Source: Candidatus Nanopelagicales bacterium (GTDB lineage: Bacteria; Actinomycetota; Actinomycetes; S36-B12; GCA-2699445). Taken from it: a DNA stretch of 53,276 nucleotides. Of the stretch, positions 33,626 to 43,431 are shown piece by piece (position 1 is the stretch's first letter; each line of letters begins with the position of its first letter). The stretch covers positions 1-53,276 of the forward strand of contig JAUYJT010000068.1 in NCBI GenBank assembly GCA_030700225.1. Reading direction: 5' to 3'. Position numbers and translations under genes: made by a program. Below the pieces are notes generated by a model. That model saw nothing but the letters and a program-made list of their open reading frames with translations. It was not told the origin of the DNA and did no database searches.

Positions 33626-33687
33626 CTTGCACTCTGGCCGTTAGAGTGCTAATAAGTGAGTTAGCACTCTCGGGGGTCGAGTGACAG
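33626..33687 (+). promoter_or_regulatory. Tandem CIRCE (HrcA) operators upstream of groEL
   Basis: CIRCE is TTAGCACTC-N9-GAGTGCTAA. First element: CTTGCACTC (33626-33634), N9, GAGTGCTAA (33644-33652): left arm 7 of 9, right arm perfect. Second: TTAGCACTC (33661-33669), N9, GAGTGACAG (33679-33687): left arm perfect, right arm 6 of 9. So HrcA should bind one or both; a long leader of about 158 nt separates them from groEL. No other gene lies in the 364-bp gap 33482-33845. Confidence 0.8.
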
Positions 33688-33812
33688 ATCGTGGCATGAA
33701 CTCGGTCTGGATCTGGTCCTGTGGGGGTGTTGTGCCGGTTCGACGAGGTCTGGTGTCGGCTCTGAAGGAGGAGTCGGTGCCTTGCCGTCCGTCGCGGGCG
33801 TCGCGCCGGTAA

Positions 33813-35483
<1,671 letters not shown>

Positions 35484-35613
35484 GAGGTCCGAGCCAGATA
35501 GGCCCAAAGCGAGGGGCGGTTCCGCTACGGCGGCGCCGCCCCTCCACAATTCAGCCGACGCCGCGCCCGCTGCCCGCCATCCGCTCCCGCGTCGACGCCT
35601 CCCCCTTGCGTTA

Positions 35614-35710
35614 GCGGCCGTTCCCGACAAACGCGACCGTTAGGGTACAGACGCGCCCGTTGCAACAGTCGTTTCCTTGCGGAACGGGTGCCTTTGTCGG
35701 GAACGGCCGC
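35614..35710 (+). repeat. 97-bp palindromic repeat, copy 2
   Basis: Starts GCGGCCGTTCCCGACAAACG and ends with the inverted TTTGTCGGGAACGGCCGC: an 18-bp perfect terminal inverted repeat, with an imperfect internal inner repeat. It is the better-preserved copy of the element at 23593-23689, in inverted orientation. It lies in the 339-bp groEL-DUF2516 gap, which holds no gene. Candidate MITE or REP-like element; the partner transposase is not in the window. Confidence 0.8.
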
Positions 35711-35759
35711 TCCTGCGGTGGGGGTGGGGGGCGTGGGAATGATTGCTGCGGGCATGCAG

Positions 35760-35819
35760 CCCAGGCGCTCGCCAAACCGCCCAGGCGCTCATCAAACCGC
35801 TCAGGCGGACATCAGGTCC
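35760..35819. repeat. 20-bp tandem repeat, three units
   Basis: Units CCCAGGCGCTCGCCAAACCG (35760), CCCAGGCGCTCATCAAACCG (35780) and a degenerate CTCAGGCGGACATCAGGTCC (35800). The first two differ at two bases. It directly precedes the stop of the DUF2516 gene. Such repeats can vary in copy number. Confidence 0.7.
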
Positions 35820-35822
35820 GAG

Positions 35823-36104
35823 TCACCGGCGCCAGGTCAGCTCGGCCATCCTGGGTCGCAGATCGAAAAGGTAGATCAAAGCGACGACGATGCCTGCGAT
35901 GCCCACCAGCCCGACGGGATCGAATAGCAACCCGGTCAAGACGCTCACGCCCGTAAGGGCCACCCAAAGACCCTTGTTCTGCCGACCGATCGCGGGAAAC
36001 GCCCTCGAGGGTCGGCGGAGGCAGTCAAGGAAAGCCCAGGCCTTCAACACCAGGAACACGAGCCAGATCAGCCCCAGGACAGAAGCTTGAGCTTGCCAAA
36101 ACAT
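35823..36104 (-). CDS. DUF2516-family membrane protein
   Basis: A 93-aa protein with two membrane helices (about 6-27 and 48-80) and a conserved FLDCLRRPSRAFPAIGRQNKGLW loop between them, matching DUF2516 (mycobacterial homologue next to hbhA). Function unknown. Its upstream neighbour is a Lys/Ala-rich protein, preserving the mycobacterial hbhA-DUF2516 order. Confidence 0.85.
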   Translation of the reverse strand: MFWQAQASVLGLIWLVFLVLKAWAFLDCLRRPSRAFPAIGRQNKGLWVALTGVSVLTGLLFDPVGLVGIAGIVVALIYLFDLRPRMAELTWRR

Positions 36105-36212
36105 GCGCCCAGCCTACGGGCTGATGTTCGTGGGGTTTCGTGGAGTGGGCGCCAGCCACAGGTCGCTCTCGCGCGACATCGGCGGCCAGCTGGCAGCGCT
36201 GACCGGATTCAG

Positions 36213-36647
36213 CTACCTGCCCAGGGCCTCGCGAATGAAAGCCACGACCTTCGCGACACGCTCCCGCAGGTCCTGGACCAGATCTTGAGCCTTCGACGGA
36301 GCGGTCCCGACCGCGTCCTGTACTCCATCGACTGTCCGCGCCAAAGACGCGCGCAAGTCTTCGGGCTTCGGCAACTCCAGCCCAGACAGGCGACTCCACC
36401 CATTGCTTGATGCGGGGGCTGCCGCGACCGGGGCGGCGGACGCCCTCGCAGGCTTTCGGCTGGCGGCAGAAGTCTTCGGCGCGGCAGAAGTCTTGGAGGT
36501 GGCTGTCTTCTTCCGCGCGGCGCGCGCCGCCGGACTCACCTTCTTTGTCGCCGACGACTTGGTCGCGGCTCGCTTGCGCGCTGGGGCCTTGCGCGGGGGC
36601 TTAGCGGCGATCGGATCCGGTGACTTCGACTCAGGACCAGTACTCAT
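36213..36647 (-). CDS. Lys/Ala/Pro-rich HbhA-like or histone-like protein
   Basis: A 144-aa basic protein: residues 15-80 are low-complexity Lys/Ala/Ser/Pro runs (KAPARKRAATKSSATKKV) like histone H1-type tails, and the C-terminal part (about 88-144) is helical and amphipathic (PEDLRASLARTVDGVQDAVG). Mycobacterial HbhA has the Lys/Ala/Pro repeats at the C-terminus, here they are N-terminal, so the domain order is reversed relative to HbhA. It may bind DNA or surface heparan-like ligands; no direct evidence. Lies 42 nt downstream of the RsiG-like gene. Confidence 0.55.
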   Translation of the reverse strand: MSTGPESKSPDPIAAKPPRKAPARKRAATKSSATKKVSPAARAARKKTATSKTSAAPKTSAASRKPARASAAPVAAAPASSNGWSRLSGLELPKPEDLRASLARTVDGVQDAVGTAPSKAQDLVQDLRERVAKVVAFIREALGR

Positions 36648-36689
36648 TTCTGATTTTCCCGTCTTCTCGTTGCGTGTGGGTAACGAACA

Positions 36690-37232
36690 TCACGATGTTG
36701 GGTAGGCCTCTCCACTGCGATAGCGCCTGCCGAGCTCAGCGGACAAAGCTTCAATGACTTCATGCACCTTGTTGCGCACCGACGATACGTCGCGCTCTTC
36801 GGCTCGCAGCAGAAGCAGCGCCGCCTCAGCCTTGGCCTTCGTCATTGTCGCCGGGTCGGAAAGCCCAACATCAGTCATGAGCCGTTCCGCGCGCCGCCTG
36901 CGCGCTCCCGTCCCCCCGGACTCGCTGGTGAGCCGTCGCGCGGACCCACTGCTTCTTGGCCCGGACCCAGTCAGAATCTGCGTGAGCCCCTCCACAAGTT
37001 CCTGCGTGCCTTTGACACCCGAGCCCAAGCCGTCGGTGAGTATGTCGATGCGTCCCTGGAGCATCCGTCGTACGTACGACAGATCCGCCTCCTCGTCCAT
37101 CGCCTGGCCGCGCCGATCGCGCAACTCGGCCAGCGTGAGCCTGGGCAGATCCATGACGAAACTCCGATCCAAGATGCGGTCGATTCTCCTTCGACCGCCA
37201 GGGATCGGATCCCCGGGTTTCGGACTTGACAC
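36690..37232 (-). CDS. RsiG-like c-di-GMP-binding anti-sigma-type protein
   Basis: A 180-aa protein with two long helices. The c-di-GMP signature of the Streptomyces anti-sigma RsiG, E-x3-S-x2-R-x3-Q-x3-D, is present exactly once as E48-S52-R55-Q59-D63 (in EEADLSYVRRMLQGRIDIL), and a second, degenerate copy E146-S150-R153-H157-E161 lies in the second helix (EERDVSSVRNKVHE). RsiG holds the sporulation sigma WhiG when c-di-GMP is bound. No WhiG-type sigma is in the window. Start is GTG. Divergent from the DUF4388 gene, with 123 bp between. Confidence 0.75.
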   Translation of the reverse strand: MSSPKPGDPIPGGRRRIDRILDRSFVMDLPRLTLAELRDRRGQAMDEEADLSYVRRMLQGRIDILTDGLGSGVKGTQELVEGLTQILTGSGPRSSGSARRLTSESGGTGARRRRAERLMTDVGLSDPATMTKAKAEAALLLLRAEERDVSSVRNKVHEVIEALSAELGRRYRSGEAYPTS

Positions 37233-37355
37233 GGATCACCTCCGACACGAGCCTAGCCATTCTCTCGCCCGCCGTGCACGCAGACCGGTTGGGGTCAAGT
37301 AAACCGCCAACACAGCCGATCACACAGATTGGGGGACGACACTCAGGAGGTCACG

Positions 37356-38417
37356 TTGCACCCCAACTCCGATCAGATCGCCACGTTCGAAAACGAACTG
37401 CTGGACCTAGTCGCGCAAGGAGCGTCCGGTCGGCTCATCATCAGCGGACCCGACGCCGACACCGGTTGGATTTGGCTCCGGGACGGCCACGTGTGCGGAG
37501 TCTCCTCCGCTTGCCGCACGCCACTGCTCGCGGCCCGACTCGCGGCGTTTGGGGTCCTTTCCCAGGCTCAGATAGCCAACGCCCTGAGCGCGACCCGGGC
37601 GTCACCGGGCACCCGACTCATTGATGTGCTGCTAAGCAAGCGAGGCGTCCCTGAGGACTTCCTGACTGAGTTCGCTACAGCGACCGCTGGCGAACACCTC
37701 GCGGTGGCTCTTCGCCTGGGAGTGTCATCGACTCGGTTCGAAAACGGTCGCCTGCCGCAGACGAGCACGCTGCTCCTCCCGGCCATGCGCGTGCTGGAGC
37801 AGGCGGCTAGATACCGCGACGCGGCCCAACCGCGACAGTCCCGGCTTTTGGCCGTAGACACCGGCGCGCACGAAGGTCTCGCGACGATCCAGCAAGCGAT
37901 CGTGAGCAGCTGCGTCGGAGACGTTGACACTGTTGGGATCGCCGATCGATGCGGACTGACAATCCTTGAGGCCGTGGAGCTAGTGGAACCTCTCATCGAG
38001 AGCGGCATGATCCTTGCGATAGGCCGGGACTCCGAGGAGCGCGACGTCGACCTTTCAACCCACCCCGTGATGGCGGCCCATGGCTTTGGTGGCGACGAGC
38101 TAGCTGAGCAACTGGCAGAAGCCGCAGCTGACTCGGGCACCCTAGCGAACCCTGAACCCACCACGGCCGAAACCCCGCCAAGGGCGACTCGGGAAACGGC
38201 GTCCCAAGGCCAGCGCGATCAGCCCGCGACACCAGAGCCGACTTCGGCACCTGCGAGACCCCCAAGAGGCGGATTGAGCAACAGAGAGGTCTTCCGGGAG
38301 TTGCATTCGCTCGGAACCAGGGTGACCGAACCGGCGCCTGACAAAGAGGCCCCCACGAAGGAGCGGGCAGACGCCAAGGCATCCGATGCCAAGCGCCGCA
38401 AGCGCTTCGGCCGATGA
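37356..38417 (+). CDS. DUF4388 (PATAN)-domain protein
   Basis: A 353-aa protein: N-terminal DUF4388/PATAN domain (about 8-90: ASGRLIISGPDADTGWIWLRDGHVCG), a middle helical region with HTH-like segments (GVPEDFLTEFATATAGEHL; 190-220), then a Pro/Ala-rich charged tail from about 250 (TTAETPPRATRETASQG ... KRRKRFGR). PATAN domains are found in two-component-type regulators, for example with receiver domains, but none is present here. TTG 37356 is chosen because AGGAGG lies five bases upstream. Divergent from the RsiG-like gene. Confidence 0.65.
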   Translation: MHPNSDQIATFENELLDLVAQGASGRLIISGPDADTGWIWLRDGHVCGVSSACRTPLLAARLAAFGVLSQAQIANALSATRASPGTRLIDVLLSKRGVPEDFLTEFATATAGEHLAVALRLGVSSTRFENGRLPQTSTLLLPAMRVLEQAARYRDAAQPRQSRLLAVDTGAHEGLATIQQAIVSSCVGDVDTVGIADRCGLTILEAVELVEPLIESGMILAIGRDSEERDVDLSTHPVMAAHGFGGDELAEQLAEAAADSGTLANPEPTTAETPPRATRETASQGQRDQPATPEPTSAPARPPRGGLSNREVFRELHSLGTRVTEPAPDKEAPTKERADAKASDAKRRKRFGR

Positions 38418-38423
38418 CGGGCA

Positions 38424-39467
38424 TCAGGCCACGACGACACACACCTGAGTGGCCGTCGCGCCATCCACCTCGACCTCAGCGTCCGACGGGACAGATCGCT
38501 TGACAACCGCCGTAGAGATCGGACCCAGCTCGAAGTGGATCGCCGAAGTCGCGATCCAACCGACAGAACTGCCACCCACCCTCACCACGGTCCCGTGCGC
38601 AGGTAGCTCGTCGCTAGACCCCAAATGCAGCAGCACAAGCCGCCGGGGAGGCCGACCCATGTTGTGAGTTCGCGCCACTGCCTCCTGGCCCCTATAGCAA
38701 CCTTTCGCCAGATGCACGGCCGATCCAATCCATCCGACCTCGTGCGGCAGGGATCGGGCATCGGTCTCCATTCCGATGCGCGGGACCGCAGCAGCGACTC
38801 GAACCGCCTCCCACGCCCACGTCCCAGCCCGGTGGGGGGCCGCCTGGAGTGCGGCCGCGATGCTGCGTCGCGGCATCACCCACTCGCGGGCCGGGAAGAC
38901 GCCGGGCCGATTCGGCACGTATCTGTCAGCCGAGCCGCCACGGTCAGCGCCCGACTCAGTCAGGCCTGTTCCCGCGAACTCGGCAGGAGCGGTCCAATGG
39001 ACCACGGACTCAGGACGAACCGCCACCGATCGCTCACCGCTTAGATCTCCAAGCACCCCGAACTGCTCGGATGCGTCAATGACGTCGACGCTGAGCAAGA
39101 ACCGCATTGAATTCAGGTAGCCAACCAAGGCATGGACAGTGCCCGGCTCAACGATCAGCCAAGTGGCATCGCCGTCATCGACCAGATGAAGTTCGTGCTC
39201 CACTCGCCCATGCGGGGACAGGATCAGGGCCACTCGGCTCTCACCGGGAGGAAGCCGCGACACCTTCGCCGTCGTCAGATCGTCCAGCCAGGTCAGTCTG
39301 TCGGGCCCCTCTACACGGATCACGCCGCGGTCGGACAGATCGACAACCGCGGTGCCTTCAACCAGCCAGCGCTGCTCGCTCAGCGGATCGCCGAAGTGCC
39401 AGGCGACACCGGCGTCCGGGCCGCCCTCAGGCTGGGCGCACGCGTCTGGCAGGTCCAGGGAGTTCAT
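38424..39467 (-). CDS. ygfZ: YgfZ/GcvT-family folate-binding protein
   Basis: A 347-aa protein with the three-domain GcvT fold. The YgfZ signature K-G-C-Y-x-G-Q-E is seen as KGCYRGQEAVARTHNMG. In E. coli YgfZ supports iron-sulfur enzyme maturation with a tetrahydrofolate. It converges on the DUF4388 gene (6 nt between stops) and is 25 nt downstream of the Fur-family gene, so they may share a transcript. Confidence 0.9.
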   Translation of the reverse strand: MNSLDLPDACAQPEGGPDAGVAWHFGDPLSEQRWLVEGTAVVDLSDRGVIRVEGPDRLTWLDDLTTAKVSRLPPGESRVALILSPHGRVEHELHLVDDGDATWLIVEPGTVHALVGYLNSMRFLLSVDVIDASEQFGVLGDLSGERSVAVRPESVVHWTAPAEFAGTGLTESGADRGGSADRYVPNRPGVFPAREWVMPRRSIAAALQAAPHRAGTWAWEAVRVAAAVPRIGMETDARSLPHEVGWIGSAVHLAKGCYRGQEAVARTHNMGRPPRRLVLLHLGSSDELPAHGTVVRVGGSSVGWIATSAIHFELGPISTAVVKRSVPSDAEVEVDGATATQVCVVVA

Positions 39468-39491
39468 CTGACCAGTGTGCTCCGGTCTCGG

Positions 39492-39941
39492 TCAGCCAAT
39501 CCCAGACGGGTCACCGGCGCATCGTGCGCAACGTCCGTAGACGGCGGCGTGTCTCACATCCGCCTGGAACCCAGCCGCCTGGGCAACGTCCTGCGAGAAC
39601 CGCTCCCCGACCTCGATCGGGGCACTCGTCACCGTTCCGCAGTCAACGCAGACCAGATGGATGTGCGGGGGCGCGTCGGCCCAGTGATAGGCGGGCGACC
39701 CAGTGCCGATGTGCGCATGCGTCACTAGGCCAACTTCCTGCAGGACCGCGAGCACGCGGTAAACCGTCGACAGGTTCAAGTTCGGTTCGACAGCGCGCGC
39801 CCTGGCCAGGATCGATTCGGGAGTCGCGTGCGACAGTGCCCGGACCGCATCCATCACAAGCTGCCGCTGCGCGGTCAGGCGGTACCCGCGGTCCCGCAGC
39901 CTCTTGGCCAAGTCGGATCCGCTCTGGGGAGATTCGCCCAT
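39492..39941 (-). CDS. Fur-family metalloregulator (Zur/FurB-like)
   Basis: A 149-aa regulator: winged HTH (about 10-75, LTAQRQLVMDAVRAL, STVYRVLAVLQE), then a metal domain with PPHIHLVC (the HxH and Cys sensing region) and two paired-Cys sites CVDC and CARC for structural zinc. The presence of two CxxC motifs points to Zur/FurB/PerR-like proteins; the metal is not certain. Start 39941 has GAAGGC upstream; 39962 has no SD and overlaps the nitrobindin gene by 11 nt. Co-transcribed with nitrobindin. Confidence 0.85.
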   Translation of the reverse strand: MGESPQSGSDLAKRLRDRGYRLTAQRQLVMDAVRALSHATPESILARARAVEPNLNLSTVYRVLAVLQEVGLVTHAHIGTGSPAYHWADAPPHIHLVCVDCGTVTSAPIEVGERFSQDVAQAAGFQADVRHAAVYGRCARCAGDPSGIG

Positions 39942-39951
39942 CAGACTGCCT

Positions 39952-40479
39952 TCATTCGCCAACAGGCAGGTCCGGCCGGAGCCTGGCAGCCAGGTGGTTC
40001 TGTAGCGGCAGCCCCATCGCCGCCATGTCGAATGTCCACATCAGATCGCCGTCGACTAGCCCGTACAGCCGGTGCCCGGCCGTGTATGGCTTGGCGTCGT
40101 GGGTCCTGGCGACCAAGTCCGTGCGAAGATCAGCTCGCGCGCCGGTGATCTTGTTCCCCGACATCTCGGTGACCTCCACGCTGCCTTCCCAAATCTCGGT
40201 GAACCCCGTGGGGTGCGCCAGAAGCAGCTCCAGCGAGCCGTCCGGTCCAGGACGGACGAAACCAACCTCTGTGGCTGCCTTGCGGATCCGATTGCCCTGA
40301 TCGTCCAAGACCCACGATCGGGACCAGTAGCTCAGGAATGGGCGGCCGTCCGTGACGAAGCCAAGCTCCTGCCCGAACCGGAAATCCTCGATCGTTGGAT
40401 AGTGACCCGTGCCAACCCCGACCCAACGCCCGATCAGCCATGACAGCGGAATGAGTTCCTGGGGCAGAGCCTCGGACAC
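39952..40479 (-). CDS. Nitrobindin-like heme protein
   Basis: A 175-aa FABP-fold protein with GxWxGxG (IGRWVGVGTGHYPTIEDF), EVTEMSGNKITGA and the C-terminal heme-ligand region MAAMGLPLQNHLAARL in which His is expected to bind heme, as in mycobacterial nitrobindin (Rv2717c, 164 aa). Nitrobindins bind NO and may isomerise peroxynitrite. GTG 40479 follows the stop of a small ORF by two bases and gives a natural length; the longer start at 40530 is less likely. Confidence 0.85.
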   Translation of the reverse strand: MSEALPQELIPLSWLIGRWVGVGTGHYPTIEDFRFGQELGFVTDGRPFLSYWSRSWVLDDQGNRIRKAATEVGFVRPGPDGSLELLLAHPTGFTEIWEGSVEVTEMSGNKITGARADLRTDLVARTHDAKPYTAGHRLYGLVDGDLMWTFDMAAMGLPLQNHLAARLRPDLPVGE

Positions 40480-40481
40480 TG

Positions 40482-40583
40482 TCAGCTTTGGCCCTTGTAC
40501 AGCCTGGCCACGACCATGACCGCGAACCACGCGATCACAAGACCCATCACAACCAGCAACACTTCAAAGAAGACATCGACCAC
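40482..40583 (-). CDS. Small one-helix membrane protein upstream of nitrobindin
   Basis: A 33-aa ORF that translates as VVDVFFEVLLVVMGLVIAWF then AVMVVARLYKGQS, a single hydrophobic helix with a short basic end. The TGA is two bases before the nitrobindin GTG, so translation looks coupled. GTG start, no clear SD; unannotated by length filters. It could anchor or assist nitrobindin; that is a guess. Confidence 0.5.
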   Translation of the reverse strand: MVDVFFEVLLVVMGLVIAWFAVMVVARLYKGQS

Positions 40584-40632
40584 GTGACAACGATAGCCGG
40601 TCACTTTCCGAGGCGACGCACGCCGGGCCGGG

Positions 40633-41076
40633 CTATCCCCGCTCGCTCGCCCGCTTCCACATCAGGTACACCTCACATCCGATGCAGAAACCGAACACCG
40701 CGTTGAGGAATGCCGCCGCCCACGCGAACGCCACCGCCACCAGAGCCAAGGGAACCGCCTGGAACGCCAAGCCGACCAGCGCAACGACGATGAACACGCA
40801 TCCAACGATCTGAGCGAACCGTGGTGGAGCCTGCGCCTCAAGCGCGGATGGCGGGCCCAGCCTGGCTCGGATCCACTTGCGGAACACCCACCCGTATGGC
40901 TGGAAACGAAGCCCGAGGATCCCGCCAGCCCCGAAGGCGAGGCCCTGCAAGACCAGAAGCACCGAAGCCGCGGGTGACGGGATGAGGATCAGGGCCGCGG
41001 CAAGGACGACGACCGTGACTGTGGCACCGAACCGCGACCCGCGCGGATCCACAAGCACGCCCTTACCGTCATCCAT
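40633..41076 (-). CDS. DUF4395-family membrane protein
   Basis: A 147-aa protein with four membrane helices and the DUF4395 motifs: GLRFQPYGWVFRKWIRARLGPP and the C-terminal FGFCIGCEVYL with a CxxC. Found next to thioredoxin-like genes in Actinobacteria (mycobacterial Rv0816c/Rv0817c). Likely a partner in thiol redox transfer at the membrane. Its start lies 10 nt after the thioredoxin stop. Confidence 0.85.
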   Translation of the reverse strand: MDDGKGVLVDPRGSRFGATVTVVVLAAALILIPSPAASVLLVLQGLAFGAGGILGLRFQPYGWVFRKWIRARLGPPSALEAQAPPRFAQIVGCVFIVVALVGLAFQAVPLALVAVAFAWAAAFLNAVFGFCIGCEVYLMWKRASERG

Positions 41077-41086
41077 ACGTCAAGCA

Positions 41087-41557
41087 TCACACGACTTCAC
41101 CGATGGCTGCCACAATGTCGGGCTTCCTGGGCTGGCCGCTCGCCCTCTTGCGGATCGCGCCGGTGGCGTCCAGTAGGAACACGGTTGGCGTACGTCGGAC
41201 TCCAAGATGGCGGACCAGATCCATGTGGGACTCAACGTCGAGCTCAACGTGAGACACACCCGACAGACACTTGGAGACGTCGCTGAGGATGAGTCGAGTC
41301 GCCCGGCATGGCTGGCAAAACGATGACGAGAACTGCACCAGCGTCGCTTTCTCACCCAGCGGCTGTCCCAGATCCGCCGACGACAGCGTCTCCCCGCCAT
41401 GGTGCGAGCGATCCGGCGTCTCCACGGCGACGGGGCCCTCATCGTCGGCGACAGGCCCGGGGATCACGTCACGCCACCGCCCCCCGCGAGCCCGCAGCCA
41501 CAGCCCCAGGACCGTAGCCGCGACGAGCGCGACTACGAGTACAGCCAATCCCGTCAT
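41087..41557 (-). CDS. Membrane-tethered thioredoxin-family protein
   Basis: A 156-aa protein: N-terminal membrane helix (about 3-22), then a thioredoxin fold with active site [10 protein letters not shown] and cis-Pro region [10 protein letters not shown]. Similar to the mycobacterial ThiX-like protein upstream of DUF4395. The domain is probably extracytoplasmic. ATG 41557 follows GAGGAGTG. It is divergent from glnR and in an operon with the DUF4395 gene. Confidence 0.88.
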   Translation of the reverse strand: MTGLAVLVVALVAATVLGLWLRARGGRWRDVIPGPVADDEGPVAVETPDRSHHGGETLSSADLGQPLGEKATLVQFSSSFCQPCRATRLILSDVSKCLSGVSHVELDVESHMDLVRHLGVRRTPTVFLLDATGAIRKRASGQPRKPDIVAAIGEVV

Positions 41558-41650
41558 CGACACTCCTCGATTACCAAGCACAGGCTCAACCGTGTTCTCC
41601 TGTCACCATGGTCAAGTACCCTCGCATCAATCGGTAGCCTGGGAGGTGTC

Positions 41651-42430
41651 ATGCGTCTGCTCGTGCTCACGTCCGACGCGGGACCTGCGGCCACCGTACT
41701 GCCCGCGCTTGAGCTGCTCACCCACACCCTGCGGGTTCTTCCGGCGGACGGCACTGCCCTGCTGGACTCTCCCCCGCACGAAGTCATCATCGTGGATGGT
41801 CGCACGTCCTTGCCGCACGCGAGGGGCCTGACCCGCCTTCTGCGCGCCACCGGCGCCAGCGCACCCGTGCTGCTCGTGGTCACTGAGGGCGGACTGGCCG
41901 CTGTACAGGCGGACTGGGGGATGGACGACGTACTCCTGGACTCGTGCGGACCAGCGGAGGTCGAGGCGCGGCTGAGGCTGGCGCTGGGGCGCAGCAGAGC
42001 CGAACGCGGTGAGGCCGCAGCCGACTCACGCGACCGAATCCGCAGAGGTGAGCTCGTTATCAATGAGTCCTCGTACACCGCGTCCCTTGAGGGCAGGAGT
42101 CTGGACCTGACCTTCAAGGAATTCGAACTGCTGAAGCACCTCGCCCTGCACGCCGGGCGCGTCTTCACCCGAGCCCAGTTGCTACAGGACGTTTGGGGCT
42201 ACGACTACTACGGCGGCACCCGTACCGTCGACGTTCACGTCAGGCGGCTGCGGGCGAAGCTGGGGCTTGAGTACGAAGCCCTGATCGGCACGGTGCGAAA
42301 CGTTGGGTACCGGTTCGTGGAAATGCCCGCCGACGACGCCAACGCCGCCGACGCCGACGACGCGGCGGAAGTCGACTCGACCGCCCAAGCCGGGGAGCCC
42401 CAGGATCGGAACCGACTGGCCCAATCGTGA
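41651..42430 (+). CDS. glnR: Atypical OmpR-type regulator, GlnR
   Basis: A 259-aa protein: receiver-like domain 1-115 in which the usual acidic triad is reduced, with Asp49 (VIIVDG) kept; a winged-helix domain about 125-220 ([36 protein letters not shown]), and an acidic Ala/Asp-rich tail. In Actinobacteria GlnR is the global nitrogen regulator and lies next to mshD, as here. It may not require phosphorylation. ATG 41651 follows GGGAGGTG. Confidence 0.88.
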   Translation: MRLLVLTSDAGPAATVLPALELLTHTLRVLPADGTALLDSPPHEVIIVDGRTSLPHARGLTRLLRATGASAPVLLVVTEGGLAAVQADWGMDDVLLDSCGPAEVEARLRLALGRSRAERGEAAADSRDRIRRGELVINESSYTASLEGRSLDLTFKEFELLKHLALHAGRVFTRAQLLQDVWGYDYYGGTRTVDVHVRRLRAKLGLEYEALIGTVRNVGYRFVEMPADDANAADADDAAEVDSTAQAGEPQDRNRLAQS

Positions 42431-43353
42431 CAACTGGTGGCACCGACCGCGTTGATGTCGTTAGCACGCGCCGACTCAGCCGCGGCCAGGCACGAGCGGC
42501 GCTCCTGCTAGCGGCGCTGGAAGAGGACCGATGTGGTCGTCAGGTGCTTCCGGAGCACGTCCTGTATCCCCTGGGAGACAGGGGCGAGACAACGGATCGG
42601 CCCAACGTCAGGCACTTGCTTTGCCGATCCGAGAATCGACTGGTTGGCTACGCCCACCTCACTGACTCAAACGGTCATGCCGTCCTTCATCTCACCGCGA
42701 TGGCCTCATGCCCGGCGGCGGCTGATCTCCTGGTCAGCGAAGCCGCGGCGCAGACAGCGAACCTTGAGCTCTGGGCACACGGCAACGACTCGGCGGCCGG
42801 TCTGCTGGCGAAACGGTTGGACTTGACGCCGTCCCGCGAACTGCTGATCATGATCAGACCGCTCCCCGCTGAAGCCGACCCACAGCCGCCCGCCCCGATC
42901 AGGATCCGGCCGTTCGACCCAGCTCGGGACACTAACAGTTGGCTGGAGCTGAACAGTCTGGCGTTCGCGCAACTCCCCGACCAGGGGGATTGGACCGCGG
43001 AGGATCTTCGCTCTCGCCTCGACGCCGATTGGTTCGACCCCGGCGGATTCCTTGTGGCGGAGGATCCGACGACCGGGCTGGTTGGCTTCCACTGGACCAA
43101 GGTCGACCCACACGTCCGGGTCGACCATCAGGTGTCGGGCGAAGTGCTAGTCCTGGGGGTCAAGCCCCAGTGGCGCGGATCGGGCGTGGCCCAGGCCCTG
43201 CTTTCAGCCGGTCTTGAGCAACTGGAGGACAACGGTGTGACGCGGGCGCATCTGTTCGTCGACACCGACAATCCCAGGGCCATCAGGTTCTATCAGCGAG
43301 CCGGTTTCGAAGTGTTCGACCGGGACTGCTCCTTCCAACTCCCACCCGGCTGA
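42427..43353 (+). CDS. mshD: Mycothiol synthase
   Basis: A 308-aa protein with two GNAT acetyltransferase domains (1-140 and 155-308), the last step of mycothiol biosynthesis (acetylation of Cys-GlcN-Ins). Acetyl-CoA binding segments: [20 protein letters not shown] and the late [15 protein letters not shown] start overlaps the glnR stop (GTGA). mshA is in the same window at 11882. Confidence 0.93.
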   Translation: MTTGGTDRVDVVSTRRLSRGQARAALLLAALEEDRCGRQVLPEHVLYPLGDRGETTDRPNVRHLLCRSENRLVGYAHLTDSNGHAVLHLTAMASCPAAADLLVSEAAAQTANLELWAHGNDSAAGLLAKRLDLTPSRELLIMIRPLPAEADPQPPAPIRIRPFDPARDTNSWLELNSLAFAQLPDQGDWTAEDLRSRLDADWFDPGGFLVAEDPTTGLVGFHWTKVDPHVRVDHQVSGEVLVLGVKPQWRGSGVAQALLSAGLEQLEDNGVTRAHLFVDTDNPRAIRFYQRAGFEVFDRDCSFQLPPG

Positions 43354-43431
43354 GGCAGCCCAAGGCCGTGGCGTGAACCCGCGACGCGTTGAGAGCCGGA
43401 ATCGAGTTGGAGTCTGTGCCAGGATCTTGAT

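Noticed and set aside
41399-41650. Extended start of the GlnR-like protein
   Set aside because: It runs antisense over the thioredoxin gene; ATG 41651 has a strong SD and the family start.
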